Shown here: positions 54,444-61,172 of the stretch, one piece after another
How the letters are laid out: each line of letters begins with the position of its first letter
Position numbering within the stretch: the first letter of the stretch is position 1
Assembly (NCBI GenBank): GCA_000507305.1
Contig: DF239280.1
Coordinates: 177,193 to 241,192 of the forward strand
Direction of reading: 5' to 3'
Length of the DNA stretch: 64,000 bases
Source: Breviolum minutum Mf 1.05b.01
Taxonomy: Eukaryota; Sar; Dinophyceae; Suessiales; Symbiodiniaceae
Notes under the pieces: generated by a model
What the model was told of the DNA's origin: nothing
The model's database searches: none
Seen by the model: the letters and a program-made list of their open reading frames with translations, nothing else
Translations under genes and position numbers: made by a program

Positions 54444-54943
54444 ATGCATGATAGGCAGGCTGTAACAGATACGCAATTATCCCCAAATTGCACTGCCAAA
54501 CATCACCCAGAGTGCCTTCAAAGTACGTGGAAATGTTGCCAGTGTTTTATTCACTACGGAATGGCCATCATTCCCACAATGCGGATCTTGATCGCAAATA
54601 TTGAGCAACAGCAGTATAATGACCAGGAACATGTGCAATTTGATTTGCAACCTGCAGGGGCTATGAGTCATGATCCTGGTAGATGGCCATCCAGTAAAAA
54701 CACACCTGCGAATGCACCCCAAGGAGGCATCTCATCTAAAAAAACTCCATTCCCTATGCGGAAATCTGTAGACCCAAAACCGCGGCTGCTCAAGTGAACT
54801 CGCCATTCACCAGAAACACAGCTGCACGACTAGCTTTCTCCAGGTGCCTCGCCGATGCCCAACAAAACCTTTCTGCGGAGACCGTTGCGACATATTGCTG
54901 TGATGGGGTGGAGTTGCTGGGCTTGAATTGTATTGACTTGAAG
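54444..54943 (+). CDS. coding-like island split at an A7 run, unknown function
   Basis: Frame 1 (54444-54797) reads ILIANIEQQQYNDQEHVQFD and PQGGISSKKTPFPMRK. Frame 2 (54740-54949) reads NTAARLAFSRCLADAQQNLS and AETVATYCCDGVELLGLNCI. It ends at TGACTTGAAG|GTATAG. The two overlap at the run CTAAAAAAACT (54738-54744); a one-base change there joins them into about 165 codons. It is either a pseudogene or a homopolymer error. The family is not recognised. Confidence 0.53.
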
Positions 54944-55149
54944 GTATAGTACCTCGCATTTATCTTGTATTGCATTGAGTCAGTTACAGCACAGTGCAAA
55001 TACATAATATATATATATCATATATACACTGTTTAGCCTTTACATCACATTGACATTGGCATCACCTTACATCACATCTATTACCTACATCACTTGCATC
55101 ATCACCTGCCTATGACTTCAACAAACCCACTGGCGGAACCGCAACTCAG

Positions 55150-55270
55150 GTACGTAGCTGCATGTGCCAAAGAAGCTGTGCGCTATGATCTCATCGTCAT
55201 CGATGTTTTTGATGGACAAGGTGCCAAAATTTCCGCCGAAACCACGTGTTGTTGTGGCAGTACACATTCG
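55150..55270 (+). CDS. putative exon, spermidine-synthase/methyltransferase-like motif
   Basis: The acceptor GCAACTCAG|GT and the 5' splice site CACATTCG|GTAAAT enclose 40 codons reading AACAKEAVRYDLIVIDVFDG, then a Cys-rich end. The core YDLIVIDVFDG resembles the strand-loop motif (YDvIivDvfD) of the aminopropyltransferase/METTL13-type SAM-binding fold. That is an inference from one motif. The exon would supply only a small part of such a domain. Confidence 0.48.
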
Positions 55271-55809
55271 GTAAATAATGGATATGGTATGGTTTCAAAC
55301 GTATTGGATGCCCAAACGTACACATCAACACTTTATCCGTAAAAACTGTTTTAAGATGATTCATTTCTGGTGAATTCTTTTGAGTATCATGTGTTCCAGC
55401 TAGTTGGTGTGGACGGGTGTATCCGCTCGCTAATGCCCGATGTATATTTGTAGTACCAAGCAACAAGGCAAAAGGATGGTATGAAAGAAAAGTCACTTAC
55501 AAACAAAGACCATCGTTGAAGGTGTTCAGAAAGGGTGCATGATTGGTTTGCAGTGAGAATGTGCATGCATTCATTCATCATTTCACCATAGCTGGAGGTT
55601 GTTTTCCTTTTATGGAAACCTGTGTGGATGCAGAACTTTAAACATCAGCCGACTTCACATAACAAACTTGCCTGGCTGATTTAGTTTGCTTACACTTACT
55701 AAGAGATTTTGGCGGATTTACTAGTTTCCCTTGTCACCTACTAGTTTTTTGTGCCATTGGCTTGTGTCAAGAACACGACATCGTGTTTGAGCAAAGGCAA
55801 CACGCCTGA

Positions 55810-56211
55810 GACATTCCTCACAGAGGACTTTGGCCGCTCGACATTAGACTGTCATCATGGGGTCCAGTATGGTGTTTCATCTTTTCCATGTGCCTTATTT
55901 GCAGCCTCAAACTATCTCACATTCCAAATCATTCAATGAGTTGTACAGTTTGGGAAGCGAGAAGGCCGAAGATTTGTAATCCCGAAAAAACGCGGTGCTT
56001 TGGCAGGGAACGCCTTTCAAAATGGCCACAATTCAGGCTGTCCATTTATCGTGTCACCTACATGCAGCTTAGGCTTAGTCATACTCCGAAATCATACTCC
56101 AAGACTCTAAGAAATATATCTAAAGACGATTGCAGCTGTTGGTTTAGCTGCATGTTTTCTGTTGCCTTCAAAATGTTCCAAAAATCGTCTGATTCGTTTA
56201 ATTTGTTTTGA
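55810..56211 (+). CDS. long open frame, weak
   Basis: The frame is open for 133 codons after a TGA at 55807-55809. The part WEARRPKICNPEKTRCFGRE is moderately coding-like; the rest is Cys/Ser/Phe-rich. A second frame (55751-55939), with EDFGRSTLDCHHGVQYG after TTCCTCACAG, is an alternative for the left half. Confidence 0.32.
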   Translation, partial: DIPHRGLWPLDIRLSSWGPVWCFIFSMCLICSLKLSHIPNHSMSCTVWEARRPKICNPEKTRCFGRERLSKWPQFRLSIYRVTYMQLRLSHTPKSYSKTLRNISKDDCSCWFSCMFSVAFKMFQKSSDSFNLF

Positions 56212-56247
56212 TCTCCTTTCACTGTTGACTCAATTGCAAAATCTCAG

Positions 56248-56416
56248 GTCGCAATTGTGCAGCGATTTCCACCGCCTGTGTGGTGAATTTGACATGTCCA
56301 GCCACTTGATGACATGCAGATGTGTCACCCTCCAAAGGTTTTCCCCCAGAGATGAGCACTGTGTGGATACTGGGAAGCCAGGTTTCTTGTTTCCTCCTGA
56401 AATTGAAACGCTTTAA
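56248..56416 (+). CDS. putative terminal exon, unknown function
   Basis: The acceptor ATTGCAAAATCTCAG|GT opens a frame of 55 codons: SDFHRLCGEFDMSSHLMTCR and FSPRDEHCVDTGKPGFLFPP, to TAA 56414-56416. The Cys/His/Asp-rich composition is coding-like. The opposite strand is open too (56219-56461). Confidence 0.55.
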
Positions 56417-57020
56417 AACGGATGTTTCAGGGCCAGAATGTGGAGAAACCTCGAAATACATTTATATGAACGCTGTGTATATATAATTTTAGAATATGCG
56501 TATTCTATATTTTAGAGTATATTATATATTCTATATAGTGTTTATAGCATATATATATTTATACGTCTAGTATAGTCCGGCTACACATGTTACACACATA
56601 TGACATGTATGCATCGCGATTATTCTTTCTGCTCATGAATGCATGTAAATACATAAGGATCGATCATCAAATAGGTATATAGAACAAGATCAAGATAGAT
56701 ACATGTATATGTATTGTATATACACAGATAGATCAGTAGATGCATAGATATTCAGAAGTCGATATAAATACATAATATTGTGATTTCTGTGACATGTGGT
56801 CATAAAGCATGACTCACATTGGTGGTTCCTCTGCCATATGAGCAGGATCAAGATCAGGGGGTCTGGTTGGTGTCCAAAAAGGTGTGATAGCCCGCTCAGG
56901 GAGCGCATGGGCAATTGGTGAAACGGTTGGACTAGGAGGTCCTTTTGGTGACGCTGTGGTCAGCGTGGTTTTCCCCTTTCAAGTATCCTTCATAGATAAC
57001 TGCCTCTTCCAATTCTACAT
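56417..57020. other. spacer that should include the 5' LTR
   Basis: AT-rich sequence (56470-56720) is followed by a more balanced stretch running up to the primer-binding site at 57021. The retroelement's 5' LTR should end at about 57019-57020 (TTCTACA, giving the expected terminal CA). Its left border cannot be placed, because the 3' LTR is outside the window. Confidence 0.45.
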
Positions 57021-57034
57021 TGGTAGCGGAGCAG
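57021..57034 (+). promoter_or_regulatory. candidate primer-binding site (tRNA-Met type)
   Basis: TGGTAGCGGAGCAG begins one base after a CA that would end the 5' LTR. A PBS starts with TGG because it pairs with the tRNA CCA end, and TGGTA-C-GAG-type sequences are typical for initiator-Met tRNA primers. It lies 127 bases before the gag ATG. The tRNA match is inferred, not checked. Confidence 0.55.
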
Positions 57035-57160
57035 TCTGGCCCACCGCACTTTTCAGCTGAAACTTCCATACGATTGGAATCTTACAATACTGGGAAGGAG
57101 TATTGATCCTACTGATTGTTTGAAGTTTCGAGAAGGCAGTGCGGAAGTGGGTAGATCCTG

Positions 57161-59053
57161 ATGCCGGAAGAGACAGCAGCCGCTACGTCATCGACTGGTG
57201 GTGGTCAGTCTGGCACGTCGCATCTACCTTGGCACTTAGTGCCCTCGTTCAAGCCTGGGGAGACGGACGTGAACGAGTACACGAGGAGACTGGAGTTTTT
57301 GGCCAATGTCTGGCCAACGGAGCATTTGAGCCAACTTGCTCCTAGAGCATGCCTCCTCTGCGAGGGGACGGCATTCCAGAAGGTGGTGAGATTGGACCCG
57401 ATGAAACTCAAGGTTCAGTCGCTGGATGGTATCAAGTTGGTTGTCCAGACACTTGGCGGTGTTTGGGGACAATCCAAAACTGAACACAAGTATGAGCGAT
57501 TTGAACGAGCTATCTTTGGAACGATTCAAAAAAGTGACGAAACCCACACTTCATACATAGCACGACATGAAGTCCAATATGAAGATCTTCTGGGGTTGGG
57601 CGCAACACTGGAAGAGATGCGGGCGTATATCCTGCTTCGGAACTCTGGGTTAAATCCTGAAGATAAGAAACGGGTAATCATCGATGCCCAGGGCAATCTC
57701 CAGTACCAGAAGGTCATCGAGGCGATCCAACTTTTGGGATCTCGGTTCTTCAACGAAGTTCAGTCGGGAAACCAGAAGTCAGCAGGCCGAGTGAAGACCT
57801 ATGACATCAACTACATCGATGAGCCAGGTGAGTCTGAGGTGTTTGAGCCGGGCGAAACAGCTTTCTACTCAGCTGAAGCCTGGGAGGACTATGCCTTGGA
57901 GACTTTGGCCCAAGAAGGCGACGAGGACTGCTTAGTGATGCAGCAGTTCGAAGATGCTTTGATCGAGTCTCTTAAGGGAGATTCGGAAGTCGCATCTTGC
58001 CTCAACACTTACGTTGAGGCCCGGCAACGTTTGTTAGAAAAGACGAAGAGTAGAGGCTTTTGGAATGGTCGCATGTCCAAAGGCCACAAAGGAAAAGGCA
58101 AGCCAAAAGGATCGTTTGGTCAACGATTTCGACAGCCGCTAGCCCAAAGAATCATGAACTCCTCCTGCCGCATTTGCGGACAGCGGGGACACTGGAAAGC
58201 GGAATGCCCGCAAAACCCAATGAGAGATCAATCAAAGCCATCAGGAAGTGTCTCTGGAAATCGCCCAGCAGCCTTTGCTGGGATGACCATTGCCGAGCCC
58301 GAGGTGTTTGAGAATGACGAGGACCACGAACCACCTGATCATGCAGTGGCTTTCACCGTCCAGGCCAGCAGTGTTTCTCATCCACAGGTACGTTCGTTTC
58401 GAAACTCTTTGTTGCATTCCGCCTTAGGAACCCATAACCGATTCCTTAGACATAGTGGTCAAAGAGATATGTTCCAAACTAATTGGCAACCCCTGGTTCA
58501 ACGGTTTCGTTCCCTGATTAGGCCAACCACCAGTGAGAGACGTGACACCAAGCCAAATCCTATCGTAGACCCCCTGATCCAAAAAGAGACCAGGATTGAA
58601 AAGCCCGAGGAACCAATCCTCTTTGCGTCTCAGGGTTCATTAGGCATTGTTGACTTAGGTGCCAGTTTGTCAGTAATTGGAAAGAATCAATTCGAAGAGT
58701 TGTGTCAATCATTACCTGAAAATATCTTGAGTCGCATGAAGGCAGCACCGTGTGCCGTGAACTTTCGATTCGGTAATGACAGCACTGTGATTGGAGATCG
58801 AGCTATATATTTCCCAGTTCAAAAACACTGGATCAAAGTCGTAGTTGTGCCTTCGAACACGCCATTTTTGATTGCCAATAGTGTGTTCCGGTCCCTTGGT
58901 GCTGTGATCGATACTGAAAACAACACGGTGTTTTTCAAGAAGCTGCAGTCACATTGTCTGACCGAAAACTCTATCGACTTGATTTCGCAGATCTTTTGTC
59001 CGGATCAGACGTCCTGTCCGAGGAAAACAACACCCGAGTCTCTCCGGAGCTGA
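57161..59053 (+). CDS. Gag-protease polyprotein of copia-like retroelement
   Basis: 630 codons. After a low-complexity start, residues about 60-220 form a retroviral/copia-type Gag core (QKSDETHTSYIARHEVQYED, LLRNSGLNPEDKKRVII). A basic stretch follows (KGHKGKGKPKG), then a CCHC zinc knuckle with Cys336, Cys339, His344 and Cys349 (CRICGQRGHWKAEC), which packages RNA. Residues about 490-600 look like a retropepsin, with GIVDLGASLSVIG around Asp498; the usual DTG/DSG triplet reads DLG. The frame stops at TGA 59051-59053. Pol continues in the frame one base back, overlapping from before 58954, so expression needs a -1 shift or the break is an indel. The ATG at 57161 is the first in a long open frame. 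Confidence 0.9.
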   Translation: MPEETAAATSSTGGGQSGTSHLPWHLVPSFKPGETDVNEYTRRLEFLANVWPTEHLSQLAPRACLLCEGTAFQKVVRLDPMKLKVQSLDGIKLVVQTLGGVWGQSKTEHKYERFERAIFGTIQKSDETHTSYIARHEVQYEDLLGLGATLEEMRAYILLRNSGLNPEDKKRVIIDAQGNLQYQKVIEAIQLLGSRFFNEVQSGNQKSAGRVKTYDINYIDEPGESEVFEPGETAFYSAEAWEDYALETLAQEGDEDCLVMQQFEDALIESLKGDSEVASCLNTYVEARQRLLEKTKSRGFWNGRMSKGHKGKGKPKGSFGQRFRQPLAQRIMNSSCRICGQRGHWKAECPQNPMRDQSKPSGSVSGNRPAAFAGMTIAEPEVFENDEDHEPPDHAVAFTVQASSVSHPQVRSFRNSLLHSALGTHNRFLRHSGQRDMFQTNWQPLVQRFRSLIRPTTSERRDTKPNPIVDPLIQKETRIEKPEEPILFASQGSLGIVDLGASLSVIGKNQFEELCQSLPENILSRMKAAPCAVNFRFGNDSTVIGDRAIYFPVQKHWIKVVVVPSNTPFLIANSVFRSLGAVIDTENNTVFFKKLQSHCLTENSIDLISQIFCPDQTSCPRKTTPESLRS

Positions 59054-60570
59054 TTTGCCAAGCCATCACTGATAAGGGTCCTGAGAAAATTTGTTCTGAT
59101 AATCCCCAAAAAGACCAGTCCAATAAGACCATAGGGGATATCCATGTAGAGCCCCAAGCAGTTCATCATGAAGAACCCAATCCTGATCCAAACACAGGTT
59201 ATCTCAATGTGACGAATCCGGAGCCTGATAAGTGGATCGAACGACCGCATCAGCCCATCGATTGTCGTGACTGTCCCGGTGTCCTCAATCATGTCTCAGA
59301 ATCAGTTCGACCAGTTGGCCAACAGGTTCCGCCAGTTGAGCATTGCCGAGACACCCGAGAAGGACAAGGTCGAGAACATCATGAAAATGACGTATGCAGA
59401 ACTGAAGGATCACCCGATGGACTTTGGAACAGCCCATGTGGGCAAGAAGTTCATCAGCATGATGTCCGAGACCCGATATGTCACCTGGTTCGCCGAGACC
59501 TACAAGGACAGCAAGAAACCAACACACCTGAGGTTTCTTCGGTTCATTTCTCTGCATCTCGATCACTTGGAGCAATCCAACGAGAAGAATCGAACCAAGC
59601 TGGGAGCCCGAAGCAAGGCCATGCCCAAAGGCCGTCCAGCTCCTTCAACGGCGAGCCCACCGATCGACGACAGTCATGCTGCCATCGAGCCACCGACAGT
59701 GACCTCGAGCGAAGACGAGGACTTCGAGGAGGAAGCTTGGAGTCAAGTCCCGGAAGCCAACAACCTCGAGCTTCTGCAGATGCAAGATCGTCTTCATCAG
59801 ATGGAGAATGTCATGGCTCAGGTCCTCAATCATCTGAGCAAAGCCGATGCAGCCCGTTCGGACCAGCCAGCTTGATCGTCAATGATGAAAGCCCATCCTT
59901 AACTGTGCCTGAGGCTATTAAGTCATCCATTGAGAGTGCATGGGATGAATTCATATCAAGCCATGAATGTAAACAATCAAATTTTGATCATTCCACCCAA
60001 GATGTAGGGGAGAACATTCTTTTGTGTGGAAAAGATAACTGGGTAGCCCAAGAAATGTGGCAATACATGGCCTCCCAAGGAGTGAAGGAGGGTTCCCCCA
60101 AAGGTCGTAACATCAAATCTTTGTTGTTGGAAATTTACTGTAGCAGTAACAGCCAGTTAGTGTGTCAAGCACAGAATCAAGGATTCGTGGCCGATCGTCA
60201 TGGATTAAAGCAAGGCGACCTCAGGAACCATGAGAGTCGAATTCGACTCTATCGGACACTGTTGACGCTGCAGCCTCGCCATGTTTGGGTATCACCCCGT
60301 TGCAAAGCCTGGTGTAAATGGAGTACTTTCAACATGTCCAAAAGTCCTGAATCAGCTAGAAAAGTCCTTGAAGCTAGAGAAGATGATCAAGTCCATTTGC
60401 TATTGTGTGATGCCCTGTATCAGTTTCAAGTTTGGAGAAACTCAGAATGTCATTTCCACTTGGAACAACCCCAGGGTTCTGAAATGATCGCCCATGCAGG
60501 AGGAATTAGCGTCAATAGTCGACCAATTGAAGTGTGCTCTTTGCGACATGTGTGTTGCCGGTCAACTTAA
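58954..60570 (+). CDS. pol segment with methyltransferase-like domain (frame broken at 3' end)
   Basis: The frame picks up at the end of the protease (SDRKLYRLDFADLLSG). Between about 59293 and 59868 its composition is Arg/Ser/Gly/His-rich and looks like a shadow of the overlapping ORF. From 59869 it again looks real (PEAIKSSIESAWDEFISSHE). The conserved-looking domain starts near 60116 with LLLEIYCSSNSQL, followed by HVWVSPRCKAWCKW at about 60283 and CHFHLEQPQGSEM at about 60448. These resemble motifs I, IV (Pro-Cys) and VI (Glu-Asn-Val) of C5-cytosine methyltransferases, but degenerate. A 4-base insertion (TGCA) at about 60492-60500, absent from the second copy, shifts the frame and causes the stop at 60568-60570. 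Confidence 0.75.
   Translation: MSDRKLYRLDFADLLSGSDVLSEENNTRVSPELICQAITDKGPEKICSDNPQKDQSNKTIGDIHVEPQAVHHEEPNPDPNTGYLNVTNPEPDKWIERPHQPIDCRDCPGVLNHVSESVRPVGQQVPPVEHCRDTREGQGREHHENDVCRTEGSPDGLWNSPCGQEVHQHDVRDPICHLVRRDLQGQQETNTPEVSSVHFSASRSLGAIQREESNQAGSPKQGHAQRPSSSFNGEPTDRRQSCCHRATDSDLERRRGLRGGSLESSPGSQQPRASADARSSSSDGECHGSGPQSSEQSRCSPFGPASLIVNDESPSLTVPEAIKSSIESAWDEFISSHECKQSNFDHSTQDVGENILLCGKDNWVAQEMWQYMASQGVKEGSPKGRNIKSLLLEIYCSSNSQLVCQAQNQGFVADRHGLKQGDLRNHESRIRLYRTLLTLQPRHVWVSPRCKAWCKWSTFNMSKSPESARKVLEAREDDQVHLLLCDALYQFQVWRNSECHFHLEQPQGSEMIAHAGGISVNSRPIEVCSLRHVCCRST
59291..59875 (+). CDS. second ORF (194 codons) overlapping pol
   Basis: ATG 59291 to TGA 59873-59875 in the gag frame, inside the pol frame. 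Unlike the pol frame here it has clear protein composition: QNQFDQLANRFRQLSIAE, then MDFGTAHVGKKFISMM, YVTWFAETYKDSKKPTHLRF, an acidic patch EDEDFEEEAW and a heptad-like C-terminus (LQMQDRLHQMENVMAQVLNH). The FG-x-HxGK...Y-x-W pattern recalls the small DUF3820/ExoX-C-like domain, an inference from memory. The segment is bounded by a 12 bp direct repeat (59281-59292 and 59822-59833). Confidence 0.7.
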   Translation: MSQNQFDQLANRFRQLSIAETPEKDKVENIMKMTYAELKDHPMDFGTAHVGKKFISMMSETRYVTWFAETYKDSKKPTHLRFLRFISLHLDHLEQSNEKNRTKLGARSKAMPKGRPAPSTASPPIDDSHAAIEPPTVTSSEDEDFEEEAWSQVPEANNLELLQMQDRLHQMENVMAQVLNHLSKADAARSDQPA

Positions 60571-61172
60571 GCACCCCGAAACTGGTGAGTATTTGAAGAA
60601 AGGAACACAAGTTTGGACTTCTTCTCCTTTGTTGCATCATGAGGNCATCAAATCTTTGTTGTTGGAAATTTACTGTAGCAGTAACAGCCAGTTAGTGTGT
60701 CAAGCACAGAATCAAGGATTCGTGGCCGATCGTCATGGACTAAAGCAAGGCGACCTCAGGAACCATGAGAGTCGAATTCGACTCTATCGGACACTGTTGA
60801 CGCTACAGCCTCGCCATGTTTGGGTATCACCCCGTTGCAAAGCCTGGTGTAAATGGAGTACTTTCAACATGTCCAAAAGTCCTGAATCAGCTAGAAAAGT
60901 CCTCGAAGCTAGAGAAGATGATCAAGTCCACTTGCTATTGTGTGATGCCCTGTATCAGTTTCAAGTTTGGAGAAACTCAGAATGTCATTTCCACTTGGAA
61001 CAACCCCAGGGTTCTGAAATGATCGCCCAGGAGGAATTAGCGTCAATAGTCGACCAATTGAAGTGTGCTCTTTGTGACATGTGTGTTGCCGGTCAACTTA
61101 AGCACCCCGAAACTGGTGAGTATTTGAAGAAAGGAACCCAAGTTTGGACTTCTTCTCCTTTGTTGCATGAGG
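60111..61172. repeat. tandem duplication of about 530 bp around an N
   Basis: Positions 60111-60644 (534 bp) and 60646-61172 (527 bp) are copies of the same pol segment, joined at the N at 60645. I count about six substitutions plus two extra stretches in copy 1 (TGCA near 60495 and CAT near 60636), so identity is close to 98-99 percent. Copy 2 continues in an open frame; copy 1 is frameshifted. This is what two overlapping contig ends, haplotypes or element copies would look like if scaffolded without merging. Confidence 0.93.
60645..60645. other. single N, assembly gap or ambiguous base
   Basis: One N separates the two copies of the duplicated pol segment. Together with the other single N at 22697 it probably marks a join of unknown size rather than a one-base uncertainty. 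Confidence 0.85.

Noticed and set aside
1-57000. Dinoflagellate spliced-leader relic sequences, which would mark retroposed genes
   Set aside because: A visual search for CCATTTTGGCTCAAG and its reverse found no match. The GGCTTCAAG near 49070 lacks the rest of the motif.
59293-59868. The pol frame itself as the coding frame in this segment
   Set aside because: Its residues are dominated by Ser, Arg, Gly, His and Gln without hydrophobic periodicity, while the overlapping frame looks like a real protein. I treat the pol frame here as a shadow, though it remains open.
60281-61022. Two identical-looking 68-codon frames starting MFGYHPVAK (60281-60487 and 60816-61022)
   Set aside because: They are shadows of the duplicated methyltransferase-like region in a non-coding frame.
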